DNA of 64,000 nucleotides from Serratia inhibens (GCF_003591175.1 NZ_QYYG01000013.1:1-64000), one strand, 5' to 3'; shown: positions 11,247 to 22,771, counted from the stretch's first letter. Made by a program: numbers and translations. The notes: a model not told the origin generated them from the letters alone.

Positions 11247-12581
11247 ATGTCTGAAATGACCCCGCGCGAGATCGTCAGCGAGCTGGACAGCTACATTATC
11301 GGCCAGAACAAGGCCAAACGTGCCGTTGCCATCGCCCTGCGTAACCGCTGGCGCCGCATGCAGCTCGACGAGATGCTGCGTCATGAAGTCACGCCAAAAA
11401 ATATTCTGATGATCGGCCCGACCGGCGTCGGTAAAACTGAAATCGCCCGTCGTCTGGCGAAGCTGGCCAATGCGCCGTTCATTAAAGTAGAGGCCACCAA
11501 GTTCACCGAAGTGGGCTATGTCGGTAAAGAAGTGGATTCCATCATCCGCGATCTGACCGATGCGGCAATCAAAATGGTGCGCTTGCAGTCGATCGAGAAA
11601 AACCGCACTCGCGCCGAAGAAATGGCGGAAGAGCGCATTCTCGACGTACTGATCCCACCGGCCAAAAACAACTGGGGCCAGCCGGACGAGCATCAAGAGC
11701 CGTCGGCCGCGCGCCAGGCATTCCGCAAGAAATTGCGTGAAGGCCAGCTGGACGACAAAGAGATTGAAATCGATCTGGCTTCTGCGCCAATGGGCGTCGA
11801 AATCATGGCGCCTCCGGGCATGGAAGAGATGACCAATCAGTTGCAGTCGATGTTCCAGAACCTCGGCGGCCAGAAGCACAAACCGCGCAAGCTGAAGATC
11901 AAAGAAGCCTTCAAGCTGTTGATCGAAGAAGAAGCCGCCAAGCTGGTGAACCCGGAAGAGCTGAAAGAGCAGGCGATCGAAGCGGTTGAGCAACACGGCA
12001 TCGTGTTTATCGACGAGATCGACAAAATCTGTAAGCGCGGTGGCCAAAGCTCCGGCCCGGACGTATCCCGCGAAGGCGTGCAGCGCGACCTGCTGCCGCT
12101 GGTGGAAGGTTGTACCGTTTCCACCAAGCACGGCATGGTGAAAACCGATCACATTCTGTTTATCGCCTCCGGCGCGTTCCAGACCGCCAGCCCGTCGGAT
12201 TTGATCCCGGAACTGCAGGGTCGCCTGCCGATCCGCGTTGAGTTGCAGGCGCTGACCACCGAAGATTTCGAACGCATTCTGACCGAGCCAAGCGCCTCGC
12301 TGACCGAGCAGTACAAAGCGTTGATGGGCACCGAAGGCGTCAATATCGAGTTCACCGCCGAAGGTATCCGTCGTATAGCCGAAGCCGCGTGGCAGGTTAA
12401 CGAAAGCACCGAAAACATTGGTGCACGCCGTCTGCACACCGTGCTTGAGCGTCTGATGGAAGATATTTCCTACGATGCGAGTGAAATTAACGGCCAATCC
12501 ATTACAATTGATGCGGATTACGTGCGTAATCATCTGGATGAACTGGTAGCGGATGAAGATTTGAGTCGTTTTATCCTATAA
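11247..12581 (+). CDS. hslU: HslU ATPase (ClpY), unfoldase of HslVU
   Basis: A 444-residue AAA+ ring ATPase that unfolds substrates and feeds them to HslV. Walker A GPTGVGKT is at 57-64, the pore loop GYVG at 90-93 and Walker B IVFIDE at 252-257. The intermediate I-domain lies between about 110 and 240, and the C-terminal tail EDLSRFIL is the HslV-activating extension. Length matches E. coli (443). Confidence 0.98.
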   Translation: MSEMTPREIVSELDSYIIGQNKAKRAVAIALRNRWRRMQLDEMLRHEVTPKNILMIGPTGVGKTEIARRLAKLANAPFIKVEATKFTEVGYVGKEVDSIIRDLTDAAIKMVRLQSIEKNRTRAEEMAEERILDVLIPPAKNNWGQPDEHQEPSAARQAFRKKLREGQLDDKEIEIDLASAPMGVEIMAPPGMEEMTNQLQSMFQNLGGQKHKPRKLKIKEAFKLLIEEEAAKLVNPEELKEQAIEAVEQHGIVFIDEIDKICKRGGQSSGPDVSREGVQRDLLPLVEGCTVSTKHGMVKTDHILFIASGAFQTASPSDLIPELQGRLPIRVELQALTTEDFERILTEPSASLTEQYKALMGTEGVNIEFTAEGIRRIAEAAWQVNESTENIGARRLHTVLERLMEDISYDASEINGQSITIDADYVRNHLDELVADEDLSRFIL

Positions 12582-12610
12582 TCGCTCAATCATGTCCTGT
12601 CGGTCATCTG

Positions 12611-12640
12611 TGTGGGAGGCATTGCCTCCCACAATTATTT
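12611..12640 (+). terminator. Terminator after hslU
   Basis: TGTGGGAGGC, loop ATT and GCCTCCCACA (12611-12633) form a perfect 10-bp stem followed by ATTATTTCT. The T tract is interrupted, so termination may be partial before menA. Confidence 0.65.
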
Positions 12641-12674
12641 CTAACGGACACAGCCACTTACTCTGAAGCGAAAA

Positions 12675-13592
12675 ATGAGCTCATCAACTTCCACCTCCCC
12701 GGCCAGAGCCTGGCTTGAAAGTTTACGACCACGCACCCTGCCGCTGGCCTTTGCCTCGATCGTCGTCGGTTCCGCCATTGCCGCCTGGCATGACAGCCTG
12801 AAACCCGGCGTGGCGCTGCTGGCGCTGCTGACTGCCGGCTTGCTGCAAATTCTCTCCAATCTGGCGAACGACTATGGCGATGCGGTAAAAGGCAGCGACA
12901 AGGAAGATCGCATTGGGCCGCTGCGCGGCATGCAGAAAGGTATGATCACCCAGGCGCAGATGAAACGCGCGCTGGTCGTGACGGTGGTGTTGATTGCTAT
13001 CGCGGGCAGTTCGCTGATCGCTGTCGGCTGTGAGCAGCCCAGTGATGTTGTGGGTTTCCTGGTGCTGGGTGGGCTTTCCATCGTCGCCGCCATTACCTAT
13101 ACCGTAGGCAATAAGCCCTACGGTTATCTGGGATTGGGCGATATTTCGGTGCTGGTATTCTTTGGCTGGCTAAGCGTGGCGGGCACCTACTATCTGCAAA
13201 CCCACGTTTTCGACAGCATCGTGATGTTACCGGCCACCGCCTGTGGCCTGCTGGCAACCGCAGTGCTCAATATCAATAACTTGCGTGATATCGAAAGCGA
13301 CCGCGCCAATGGCAAAAATACCCTGGCGGTACGGCTCGGGCCACAGAAGGCGCGCTATTACCACGCACTGCTGCTGATCGGCGCGGTGGTATGCTTTGCT
13401 CTGTTCACACTGCTTAATCTGCATAGCCTTTGGGGCTGGCTGTTTGTGCTGGCCATCCCGTTGTTGGTGCGTCATGGCCTGCGCGTACTGCGCGATCCGA
13501 CCCCGACCGGCATGCGGCCTATGCTGGAGCATATGGTCAAGGCGGCGCTGCTGGCCAACGTGCTGTTCGCCATTGGCGTGGCGCTCAGTTAA
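12675..13592 (+). CDS. menA: 1,4-dihydroxy-2-naphthoate polyprenyltransferase MenA
   Basis: A 305-residue integral-membrane UbiA-superfamily enzyme that attaches the octaprenyl chain to DHNA in menaquinone synthesis. The first Asp-rich motif lies in SNLANDYGDAVKGSD (about residues 55-70) and the second around NLRDIESDRANGK (about 198-210). Eight or nine hydrophobic segments are apparent. It is the expected gene between hslU and rraA. The upstream ribosome site is weak (GAAGCG). Confidence 0.95.
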   Translation: MSSSTSTSPARAWLESLRPRTLPLAFASIVVGSAIAAWHDSLKPGVALLALLTAGLLQILSNLANDYGDAVKGSDKEDRIGPLRGMQKGMITQAQMKRALVVTVVLIAIAGSSLIAVGCEQPSDVVGFLVLGGLSIVAAITYTVGNKPYGYLGLGDISVLVFFGWLSVAGTYYLQTHVFDSIVMLPATACGLLATAVLNINNLRDIESDRANGKNTLAVRLGPQKARYYHALLLIGAVVCFALFTLLNLHSLWGWLFVLAIPLLVRHGLRVLRDPTPTGMRPMLEHMVKAALLANVLFAIGVALS

Positions 13593-13661
13593 AAACTGAT
13601 GATTTTGCCAACAGGGCGAATAAAGGGATATACTGGTTATTCCAGCGGCAAACAGACGTAA

Positions 13662-14153
<492 letters not shown>

Positions 14154-14165
14154 CCCGCAGATATG

Positions 14166-14192
14166 AAAAAGGGCGCCTGAGGCGCCCTTTTC
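14166..14192. terminator. Bidirectional terminator between rraA and zapB
   Basis: AAAAGGGCGCC (14167-14177), loop TGA and GGCGCCCTTTT (14181-14191) give A-rich and T-rich flanks, so it works for both converging genes. Confidence 0.9.
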
Positions 14193-14210
14193 GATCCTGG
14201 CATCCGGGAA

Positions 14211-14450
14211 TCAGACTTCTTCCATTTTGCCCAACAGCGCGCGCAGGCGATCTTGCCATACGTGCTGCTCTTCTTTCAGTTGCTGGTTTTCACGCACCAA
14301 GGATTCGTGGTTGCCTGAGGCAGCCTGAACTTCGTGAGACAGCGTGTTGTTTTTGTCTTTCAGCTCTTCAATTTCCATCTGCAGCAGGGTGATGGTATCG
14401 ATCGCCTGCTGAACTTTTGCTTCCAATTTCTCAAATACTTCAAATGACAT
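14211..14450 (-). CDS. zapB: Cell division protein ZapB
   Basis: A 79-residue cytoplasmic protein that is almost entirely coiled coil (heptads from about residue 5 to 70). It bridges ZapA at the Z ring and MatP at the terminus. The start [20 protein letters not shown] matches the family. The order rraA-zapB-glpF matches E. coli. Confidence 0.96.
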   Translation of the reverse strand: MSFEVFEKLEAKVQQAIDTITLLQMEIEELKDKNNTLSHEVQAASGNHESLVRENQQLKEEQHVWQDRLRALLGKMEEV

Positions 14451-14988
14451 TCTTCAGTCCCCTCATGATAGCAAGGCGTACATCTATAGCTAGCGGCCGC
14501 AACTCGGTTGCAACTGCTGCGAATATGCATCGCGCCAAGTGACACGCGTTTTTATTGAAAAAACGCGCCTGTCTCGATAAAACGTTTCTTTCGATAAAAA
14601 CGATTGTAAGTAGCCTGTCCCCGACTGTCTAGCAACATACCGGCTCATCGCGCAGTCTGTTGCAATTTTCCTGCCCCCGCCATCAGCAAAAACTGAAAAT
14701 GCCCGCCGGACAAAAAGCGGTTTGTTAACAATTGGCGGGTAAACCACTGGTCAGATCACACTTTCATGGCGCAGAAAGAACACCGAGTGACGCGAATTCG
14801 CTCAATTTTATGACGAAGCACACACATTTTGATTTCGCTATTTCTCGTTTATGTTCGTTAACGATAAATTTACATCACGTCCTCAATTGATAATTGGACG
14901 AGATGAAAAAAACTGTACCCATAGGCCGGGTGGATTAGCCCAGTGAGCCTATAAACCTATAACCGCCGTTTTGCAGGACAACAACATT
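14451..14988. other. zapB-glpF divergent regulatory region (538 bases without a gene)
   Basis: This region separates zapB and the glpFK operon. It contains a GlpR-type operator at 14850-14869 and AT-rich promoter-like sequence on both sides. A half CRP-like AGATCACA near 14752 is too weak to call. I see no coding region, and open frames here have no recognisable product. Confidence 0.6.
14850..14869 (+). promoter_or_regulatory. GlpR operator upstream of glpF
   Basis: TATGTTCGTTAACGATAAAT closely follows the GlpR operator pattern, in which TTCG and CGA half-sites flank an AT-rich centre. It is about 120 bases upstream of glpF. Repression by GlpR relieved by glycerol-3-phosphate is the established mode for glpFK. 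Confidence 0.65.
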
Positions 14989-15834
14989 ATGAGCCAAACC
15001 ACCAGTCCGACCCTAAAAGGCCAGTGTATCGCCGAGTTCCTCGGCACCGGTTTGTTGATCTTTTTTGGCGTAGGCTGCGTTGCCGCGCTGAAACTGGCAG
15101 GCGCCAGTTTCGGTCAGTGGGAAATCAGTATCATTTGGGGCCTGGGCGTTGCCATGGCCATCTATCTGACCGCTGCCATCTCCGGTGCGCACCTTAACCC
15201 GGCCGTCACTATCGCGCTGTGGTTGTTCGCCTGCTTTGACGGACGCAAAGTACTTCCTTACATTGTCGCGCAGATCGCCGGAGCCTTCTGCGCAGCAGCC
15301 TTGGTCTACGGGTTGTATTACAACCTGTTCTTCGATTTCGAAGCGGCCAATCACATGGTGCGCGGCAGCGACGAGAGCCTGGCTCTGGCCGGTATCTTCT
15401 CCACCTATCCTAACGCGCACATTTCCGTCGGCCAGGCTTTCCTGGTGGAAACGGTGATCACCGCGATTCTGATGTGCCTGATTCTGGCGCTGACCGACGA
15501 CGGTAACGGCATTCCTCGTGGCCCGCTGGCACCGCTGTTGATCGGTATTCTGATTGCCGTTATCGGCGCCTCCATGGGACCATTGACCGGCTTTGCATTG
15601 AACCCGGCGCGTGATTTCGGCCCGAAACTGTTCGCTTATCTGGCAGGCTGGGGCAAAGTGGCCTTTACCGGCGCGCGTGACATCCCGTACTTCCTGGTGC
15701 CAATCTTTGGCCCAATCCTCGGTGCCGGCCTGGGCGCCTTCGGCTACCGCGCACTGATTGGCCGCCATCTGCCGTGCGACGTCTGCGTAGAGGAAGAAGA
15801 ACCCGCTACCAAGACCCAGCAGCGCAAAGCGTGA
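14989..15834 (+). CDS. glpF: Glycerol uptake facilitator GlpF
   Basis: A 281-residue aquaglyceroporin with six membrane spans and two half-helices. The NPA motifs are at residues 70-72 and 205-207, with the selectivity-filter Arg at 208. I chose ATG 14989 (MSQTTSPTLKGQCIAEFLG) because it aligns with E. coli GlpF and has AGGAC about 10 bases upstream; a TTG at 14971 would add six residues. It is the first gene of glpFK, 43 bases before glpK. Confidence 0.96.
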   Translation: MSQTTSPTLKGQCIAEFLGTGLLIFFGVGCVAALKLAGASFGQWEISIIWGLGVAMAIYLTAAISGAHLNPAVTIALWLFACFDGRKVLPYIVAQIAGAFCAAALVYGLYYNLFFDFEAANHMVRGSDESLALAGIFSTYPNAHISVGQAFLVETVITAILMCLILALTDDGNGIPRGPLAPLLIGILIAVIGASMGPLTGFALNPARDFGPKLFAYLAGWGKVAFTGARDIPYFLVPIFGPILGAGLGAFGYRALIGRHLPCDVCVEEEEPATKTQQRKA

Positions 15835-15838
15835 TTGA

Positions 15839-17386
<1,548 letters not shown>

Positions 17387-17413
17387 TATCCTTTTGCGTT
17401 GTTGACCGAATCA

Positions 17414-17443
17414 CGCGCTGCCTCCGGGCGGCGCGTTTTTTTT
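17414..17443 (+). terminator. Terminator of glpFK
   Basis: CGCGCTGCC and GGCGGCGCG arms (17414-17435) around a short loop are followed by a run of eight T residues. Confidence 0.88.
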
Positions 17444-17516
17444 GCCCCGCCCCGCCACCGCTCTGCTGTGATAAACTTTGCCGATATTTTCTTCCTTTCT
17501 CACAACGGGTTTTGCC

Positions 17517-18527
17517 ATGAAACGTGAATTAGCCATCGAATTTTCCCGCGTTACCGAAGCCGCCGCGCTGGCGGGCTACAAATGGCTGGGGCGCGGCGAC
17601 AAGAATGCCGCCGACGGTGCCGCGGTCAACGCAATGCGCATTATGCTCAATAAAGTGGATATCGATGGCCGCATCGTGATCGGCGAAGGCGAAATTGATG
17701 AAGCGCCCATGCTGTATATCGGCGAACAAGTCGGCAGCGGCCAGGGCGATGCGGTGGATATCGCGGTCGATCCCATCGAAGGCACTCGCATGACCGCCAT
17801 GGGCCAACCCAACGCGCTGGCCGTGCTGGCGGTGGGCGATCGCGGTACCTTCCTGCACGCGCCGGACATGTATATGGAAAAGCTGGTGGTGGGCCCGGCA
17901 GCGCGCGGCGCTATCGATCTCAACCTGCCGCTGGCAGAAAATCTTATCCAGGTCGCAGCCCGGCTGAACAAGCCGCTGGCGCAGCTGACGGTAGTCATTC
18001 TGGCCAAACCGCGCCACGACGGCGTTATCGCGCAGCTGCAACAGCTCGGGGTACGGGTTTTCGCTATCCCTGACGGCGACGTAGCGGCCTCCATCCTGAC
18101 CTGCATGCCGGAAAGCGAAGTCGACGTGATGTACGGTATCGGCGGCGCACCTGAAGGGGTGATTTCCGCTGCGGTGATCCGTGCGCTGGATGGGGATATG
18201 CAGGCGCGACTGCTGCCGCGCCATCAGGTGAAAGGCGACAGCGCCGAGAACCGCCGCATCGGCGAAGAAGAACTGGTACGCTGCAAAGAGATGGGGATTG
18301 AGGCCGGCAAGGTGTTGGTATTGGACCAAATGGCGCGCAACGACAACGTCATTTTCTCCGCCACCGGCATCACCAAGGGCGATCTGCTGGAAGGCATTAG
18401 CCGCCAGGGCAATATGGCCACCACGGAAACCTTGCTGATCCGCGGCAAGTCCCGCACTATCCGCCGCATTCGCTCAACCCATTATCTGGACCGTAAAGAT
18501 CCGGCGCTGCACGAGTTTCTGCTGTAA
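17517..18527 (+). CDS. glpX: Class II fructose-1,6-bisphosphatase GlpX
   Basis: A 336-residue cytoplasmic metal-dependent phosphatase converting fructose-1,6-bisphosphate to fructose-6-phosphate in gluconeogenesis. Metal-ligand segments IGEGEIDEAPML (about 55-66) and DPIEGTRM (about 85-92) are visible. ATG 17517 gives MKRELAIEFSRVTEAAALAG, matching E. coli GlpX; an in-frame extension to 17478 is not supported. It follows glpK after a terminator, so it probably relies on read-through or its own promoter. Confidence 0.97.
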   Translation: MKRELAIEFSRVTEAAALAGYKWLGRGDKNAADGAAVNAMRIMLNKVDIDGRIVIGEGEIDEAPMLYIGEQVGSGQGDAVDIAVDPIEGTRMTAMGQPNALAVLAVGDRGTFLHAPDMYMEKLVVGPAARGAIDLNLPLAENLIQVAARLNKPLAQLTVVILAKPRHDGVIAQLQQLGVRVFAIPDGDVAASILTCMPESEVDVMYGIGGAPEGVISAAVIRALDGDMQARLLPRHQVKGDSAENRRIGEEELVRCKEMGIEAGKVLVLDQMARNDNVIFSATGITKGDLLEGISRQGNMATTETLLIRGKSRTIRRIRSTHYLDRKDPALHEFLL

Positions 18528-18530
18528 TTA

Positions 18531-18557
18531 AACAGGGGTGCCATTGGCACCCCTGTT
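18531..18557. terminator. Bidirectional hairpin between glpX and emrD
   Basis: AACAGGGGTGCC, loop ATT and GGCACCCCTGTT form a perfect 12-bp stem between converging genes. Confidence 0.8.
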
Positions 18558-18561
18558 GGTT

Positions 18562-19746
18562 TTATGCGGTATGTCCCTGATGCTGGAGACGATTTGACAA
18601 CGGCCACCAGCACAGCAAAATCAGCAGCGCCATCGCAAACATCAGCAAGCCGAGGCTAAACTGCCCGGTCTGCGGCAGCATGGCGGAGAGCCAGGTCGCC
18701 AAACCCGATCCCATATTCTGCATACCGCCCACCAAGGCGCCCGCCGCGCCCGCCAGATAGGGGAAAGGCTCCATCGCGCCGGTGGTAGCCAGCGGGAACA
18801 ACATCCCTGCACCGAAAAAGAACAGCGCCGCCGGCACGATTAGCGTCCAGATGTTCATCACGCCAAACCAACCCGGGATCCACATCATCAGACCTGCCAG
18901 CAGACAGCTGATGACCGAATGCCACATCAGGCTAGGGAAGGTTTTGCCGTCACGGCCGGCGTACCAGGCACCGAAAAACGCCGCAGGGATCGGCAGGATA
19001 AACAGGATACTGACGGTCAGCCCGCTCAGACCCAGCACGCCGCCCATCAGCACGCCGCAGCTGGCCTCAAACACCGCGATCCCCGCCAGTGCACCGATCA
19101 GCATCACCAGATAACAGCTGAAAGTGCCGTCCGCCAGCAGCTTGCCGAAGCTCGCCAGCATGCGCCGTTTTTCTGTCTGTTGCGGCCGGGTTTCCGGCAA
19201 CCAGCGGAACATGGCGAAGGCAACGCCGGCGCAAAGCGCCAACAGGAAGGCGTAACAAGCACGCCAACCAAATATCATCGCCAACGCTCCGCCGATGATC
19301 GGTGCCAACAGCGGGCTCACCAGAATGCCCATATTGAGCAGACTGTTGGCATAGCGCAGCGAGGTCCCGGCATACAGATCACGCGGCATGGTTCGCGCCA
19401 TCACCCCCGCCACGCCGGTGCCCATGCCCTGAATGGCGCTGGCGGCGACCAGCATCGTCAGGCTACTGGACAATAGCGCGCCCAGAGCGCCAACCAGGAA
19501 AATCATCATCCCGGCGAGGATCACCGGGCGGCGGCCAATACGGTCCGACAGAGGGCCGTAAATCAGCTGTGAAAAACCGTAGGTCATCAGATATGCCGCC
19601 ATCACGCGCTGCACCGCACCGGTGCGCACCGACAGATCTCGGGCTATGTCAGCAATGACAGGAACATAAATGGTTTGCGCCATCTGACCGACGGCCACCA
19701 ACAGGGTAAGCATCACCAGCAGGTGAAAATTGTCTATTTTTCTCAT
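18562..19746 (-). CDS. emrD: MFS multidrug efflux transporter EmrD
   Basis: A 394-residue inner-membrane antiporter with twelve predicted spans and the MFS loop motif GPLSDRIGRRPV near residues 64-75. The sequence resembles E. coli EmrD throughout. E. coli has emrD elsewhere, so its position between glpX and fpr is a local arrangement. A GTTAA-N4-TTAAC palindrome lies 8-21 bases upstream of the start (19754-19767) and may be an operator. Confidence 0.9.
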   Translation of the reverse strand: MRKIDNFHLLVMLTLLVAVGQMAQTIYVPVIADIARDLSVRTGAVQRVMAAYLMTYGFSQLIYGPLSDRIGRRPVILAGMMIFLVGALGALLSSSLTMLVAASAIQGMGTGVAGVMARTMPRDLYAGTSLRYANSLLNMGILVSPLLAPIIGGALAMIFGWRACYAFLLALCAGVAFAMFRWLPETRPQQTEKRRMLASFGKLLADGTFSCYLVMLIGALAGIAVFEASCGVLMGGVLGLSGLTVSILFILPIPAAFFGAWYAGRDGKTFPSLMWHSVISCLLAGLMMWIPGWFGVMNIWTLIVPAALFFFGAGMLFPLATTGAMEPFPYLAGAAGALVGGMQNMGSGLATWLSAMLPQTGQFSLGLLMFAMALLILLCWWPLSNRLQHQGHTA

Positions 19747-19999
19747 TATCTTCGTTAACGTATTAACTCGTCACAGCGTCTCGGTATGACTCCAGATTGA
19801 GCCAGAACGGCGAGCAGCCCTCTATGGCGGCATAAGCTAACAAATCTGATTTTTTTAGCGAGTTTCAGACAGATATTGATCCAGGTCACACTGGCAGCAA
19901 AGGCAACCAACCTCGTAAATTAAACTGTACGTATAACGCTTAAGGGGTAAAAATGGCGAACTCGCCGTAATTTGGCTTTAGCATTTAATCGATAATTAT

Positions 20000-20015
20000 T
20001 TTCATCATATTGAAA
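20000..20015 (+). promoter_or_regulatory. Candidate operator palindrome upstream of the fpr-linked regulator
   Basis: TTTCA-N6-TGAAA is a perfect inverted repeat in AT-rich sequence 27 bases before the ATG at 20043. Its position suits autoregulation, but the binding protein is unknown. The rest of 19747-20042 contains a half CRP-like TCACA near 19886 and no evident gene. Confidence 0.35.
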
Positions 20016-20042
20016 TAAAATAACACCATAGGGATTTGGTTC

Positions 20043-20666
20043 ATGAAAACACCAGAGCTGATTTTGTTGCAGTTGAAAACCTTGGGGCCGCATTCCGCCA
20101 AAATGCTGGCTGAGCGTCTGGACATCACCCCAATGGGTATCCGTCAGCATCTGCAATCCCTGGAAAGACGTGAGCTGGTTTGCTACGAAGAGGCGCGTAC
20201 CAAAGTGGGCCGCCCCACGCGTTACTGGTCGCTGACCCATCAGGGCCACGCCGAATTCGCCGATTGCCACGATACGCTTGCCACGGCATTGCTGGAGTCC
20301 GCCCATCCGCTGTTTGGCGACGAAGGGGTGGAACAGCTGATTAGCGAGCGTGAAGAAAAGCTTTATCAGCGCTATGCCGAAGAGCTGTCGGAAGAAACCA
20401 GCCATCAGGGCAGACTCGCCCGGTTGGTGCGCCTGCGGCAGCACGATGGTTACATGGCCGAGCTGTTCGAACATCCGCAGGGCATGCTGCTGGTGGAAAA
20501 CCACTGCCCGATCGGCGTGGCGGCCACCGCCTGCAGCAGCCTGTGCAATTCGGAACTGCGGCTGTTTCACCGCCTGTTTGGCCACGGCTACCGGATAGAA
20601 CGCGCGGCGCATGCCATTTCCGGCTCACGACATTGCGCTTATTTGATTCGACCATTGGAGCTTTAG
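20043..20666 (+). CDS. HTH regulator with a C-terminal cysteine cluster (SufR-like), linked to fpr
   Basis: This 207-residue protein has an N-terminal winged helix (about 1-65, TPMGIRQHLQSLERRELV). Its C-terminal domain contains C155, C164, C168 and C198, in the context ENHCPIGVAATACSSLC and SGSRHCAYLI. The CPI-to-C spacing (C155 to C168, twelve residues between) and the late Cys resemble SufR-family repressors, which bind an Fe-S cluster. It ends three bases before fpr, so the two are co-transcribed. I infer a redox- or Fe-S-sensing role in fpr control; whether a cluster is bound cannot be seen. Confidence 0.7.
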   Translation: MKTPELILLQLKTLGPHSAKMLAERLDITPMGIRQHLQSLERRELVCYEEARTKVGRPTRYWSLTHQGHAEFADCHDTLATALLESAHPLFGDEGVEQLISEREEKLYQRYAEELSEETSHQGRLARLVRLRQHDGYMAELFEHPQGMLLVENHCPIGVAATACSSLCNSELRLFHRLFGHGYRIERAAHAISGSRHCAYLIRPLEL

Positions 20667-20669
20667 AGT

Positions 20670-21416
20670 ATGGCTGACTGGGTTAATGGCAAGGTTACGC
20701 AGGTAGAGCAATGGACCGACGGGCTGTTCAGCATTACCGTCGATGCCCCTATTGATACCTTTACCGCCGGGCAATTTGCCAAACTGGCGCTGGAAGTTGA
20801 CGGTGAGCGCGTGCAGCGTGCCTATTCCTACGTCAACGCACCCAGCGATCCGAATCTGGAGTTTTACCTGGTTACCGTGCCGGAAGGCAAACTGAGCCCG
20901 CGGCTCAACCAGCTGCGGCCGGGATCGGAAGTGATGGTGACCAAAGAGGCCGCCGGTTTTTTCGTGCTGGAAGAAGTGCCGGAATGCGATACCTTGTGGA
21001 TGTTGGCGACCGGTACCGCCATCGGCCCTTACCTGTCCATCCTGCAGGAAGGCAAGGACCTGGAGCGCTTCAAAAATTTGGTGCTGGTGCATGCAGCCCG
21101 CTTTGCGCGCGATCTCAGCTACCTGCCGTTGATGCAGCAATTGCAGCAGCGCTATAACGGTAAACTGCGCATTCAGACCGTCGTCAGCCGTGAAGACGTC
21201 GCGGGTTCACTGACCGGACGCGTGCCTGCTCTTATCGAAGACGGCCGGCTGGAAGCCGCGGTGGGGCTGCCCCTTGATGCCGAAACCTGCCACGTCATGT
21301 TGTGCGGTAACCCGCAGATGGTGCGAGATACCCAGCAGACGTTGAAGGATCAGCGGCAAATGCGCAAACACCTGCGCCGCAAGCCGGGCCATATGACCAG
21401 CGAGCATTACTGGTAA
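20670..21416 (+). CDS. fpr: Ferredoxin/flavodoxin-NADP+ reductase Fpr
   Basis: A 248-residue FAD enzyme moving electrons between NADPH and ferredoxin or flavodoxin. The FAD-binding RAYS motif is at 50-53, the NADP domain begins near residue 105 (LATGTAIGPYLSIL), and the C-terminus HYW matches E. coli Fpr. In E. coli it belongs to the SoxRS regulon. Here it forms a tight two-gene unit with the upstream cysteine-rich regulator. Confidence 0.97.
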   Translation: MADWVNGKVTQVEQWTDGLFSITVDAPIDTFTAGQFAKLALEVDGERVQRAYSYVNAPSDPNLEFYLVTVPEGKLSPRLNQLRPGSEVMVTKEAAGFFVLEEVPECDTLWMLATGTAIGPYLSILQEGKDLERFKNLVLVHAARFARDLSYLPLMQQLQQRYNGKLRIQTVVSREDVAGSLTGRVPALIEDGRLEAAVGLPLDAETCHVMLCGNPQMVRDTQQTLKDQRQMRKHLRRKPGHMTSEHYW

Positions 21417-21426
21417 CCCTACAGGG

Positions 21427-21852
21427 TTATTTACTGCGGAACCTGACCGGCTCGGCCTCCGGGCCGAAACGGTTGTTCCCTGGGGTGCCGACAAAGGCGC
21501 CGAGATCAATCATCATCATTACGATAATCAGCGTCGGGATAAAACGCCCAACGCCCCACTGCCAGATTGGTGCCAGCATCTGCCAATTGCCCGCCGCCAA
21601 CATCCACGCCAGAATCAACAACAGCGCCCACCAACCGGCCTTGTTGCGATCGTGCAGCCGTTTAATCAGCACCGCCGCCGTTGGCCACAGCAACGCAACA
21701 ATGAAGAATGCGATCGACTGGATAGCCACCAGTTGGTAGTTCGCCAGAGTAAAAGCTGCGGCCATCAATACCAGCCAGGCCCCCATCCAGATCCAGAAGT
21801 CACGCCGCCCGATGCGGCCCTTAAAAGAAAAACACCACTGCTGTAACGTCAT
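21427..21852 (-). CDS. yiiR: DUF805 inner-membrane protein (YiiR)
   Basis: A 141-residue protein with a cytoplasmic FSFKGRIGRRDFW signature typical of DUF805 and about four hydrophobic helices. ATG 21852 is preferred because it aligns with the E. coli start and has AGGA five bases upstream; an extra nine residues are possible. It converges with fpr over ten bases, and a TAACCCT/AGGGTTA hairpin spans both stops. The function is unknown. Confidence 0.85.
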   Translation of the reverse strand: MTLQQWCFSFKGRIGRRDFWIWMGAWLVLMAAAFTLANYQLVAIQSIAFFIVALLWPTAAVLIKRLHDRNKAGWWALLLILAWMLAAGNWQMLAPIWQWGVGRFIPTLIIVMMMIDLGAFVGTPGNNRFGPEAEPVRFRSK

Positions 21853-22044
21853 CGATTCCTGTGCTCTTTGCCTGCCCATATTCTGTCGCGCAGTGTAACA
21901 TAGGCGCAGCTGGGCAGAGATTTACGCCCTGCTATTACGCGGAGTAACGCACAGCTTTCCTGTCAGCAAGCGATAATGGCGCGGGATCTTTGACAATCCC
22001 CCTTGGTTATCGCTTTAATCGGAGTCATCTTTGTTCTTGATGCC

Positions 22045-22644
22045 ATGTATGCCATGCTGAGAAAAACCACCGCCTTCGCCTGCCTGTTGCTAAGTATCGG
22101 CAACGCTTGGGCCGATCCGCCGGATGCCGCCGCCAGTGCTTCGCCCACCGCACCGTATCTGCTGGCCGGTGCACCGACGTTTGATCTGACGGTGGTAAAA
22201 TTCCGCGAAAAATACAACCGCGATAATCCAACGCTGCCGATCGGCGAGTTTCGCGCCATCGCAACCGCAGAAGATGACTCGCCACTGCTGACGCGCGCCG
22301 CCAGCAAGCTGAATGAAAACCTCTATGCCTCCACCGCGCTGGAAAAGGGCACCGGTAAAATCAAAACGCTGCAGATCACGCACCTGCCGCTGCAACAAAG
22401 CGGCGAAGAGAAGGCTGCTCGCAGCGTTGCCGTCAACTACATGGCTGCGCTGATGCGCCAATTTGAACCTGCGCTGACGGTGGAACAAAGCCTGGCAAAA
22501 GTGACCAGCCTGCTGGAAAAGGGTAAAGGCTCACGCTTCTACCAACAGCAGGTCGGCGCGATTCGCTACGTGGTGTCGGACAACGGCGATAAAGGGATAA
22601 CTTTCGCGGTTGAACCGGTTAAGCTGGCGTTATCCGAGCCTTAA
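22045..22644 (+). CDS. yiiQ: DUF1454 periplasmic protein YiiQ
   Basis: A protein of about 199 residues with a signal peptide (MYAMLRKTTAFACLLLSIGNAWA, cleavage before DPP). The rest is soluble and matches the YiiQ family by sequence and position between fpr and tpiA. I chose ATG 22045; ATG 22054 and an upstream TTG at 22003 are alternatives, and no strong ribosome site discriminates. The role is unknown. Confidence 0.8.
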   Translation: MYAMLRKTTAFACLLLSIGNAWADPPDAAASASPTAPYLLAGAPTFDLTVVKFREKYNRDNPTLPIGEFRAIATAEDDSPLLTRAASKLNENLYASTALEKGTGKIKTLQITHLPLQQSGEEKAARSVAVNYMAALMRQFEPALTVEQSLAKVTSLLEKGKGSRFYQQQVGAIRYVVSDNGDKGITFAVEPVKLALSEP

Positions 22645-22771
22645 CAGCACGGCATTTAATGACGAAAAGCAAAGCCTTCGCGCTTAATCATCTCTATACT
22701 GTTGGCCAGGTAAACTGCCGGTCCGGCAGTGGTTATTTAGACTCTCGCGTTCCCTTGTTGGAGGAAAAAAC

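Noticed and set aside
10623-12533. A 636-codon open frame on the minus strand across hslV-hslU
   Set aside because: It is fully antisense to two unambiguous conserved genes, its translation has no recognisable domain, and such long mirror frames are common in GC-rich codon-biased genes.
14743-14765. Possible CRP site upstream of glpF (AGATCACA half-site)
   Set aside because: The left half does not resemble TGTGA, so a full CRP site is not supported.
19880-19900. Possible CRP or FNR site upstream of the fpr-linked regulator (ATTGATCCAGGTCACA)
   Set aside because: One good half-site only; both matches are incomplete and cannot be separated from chance.
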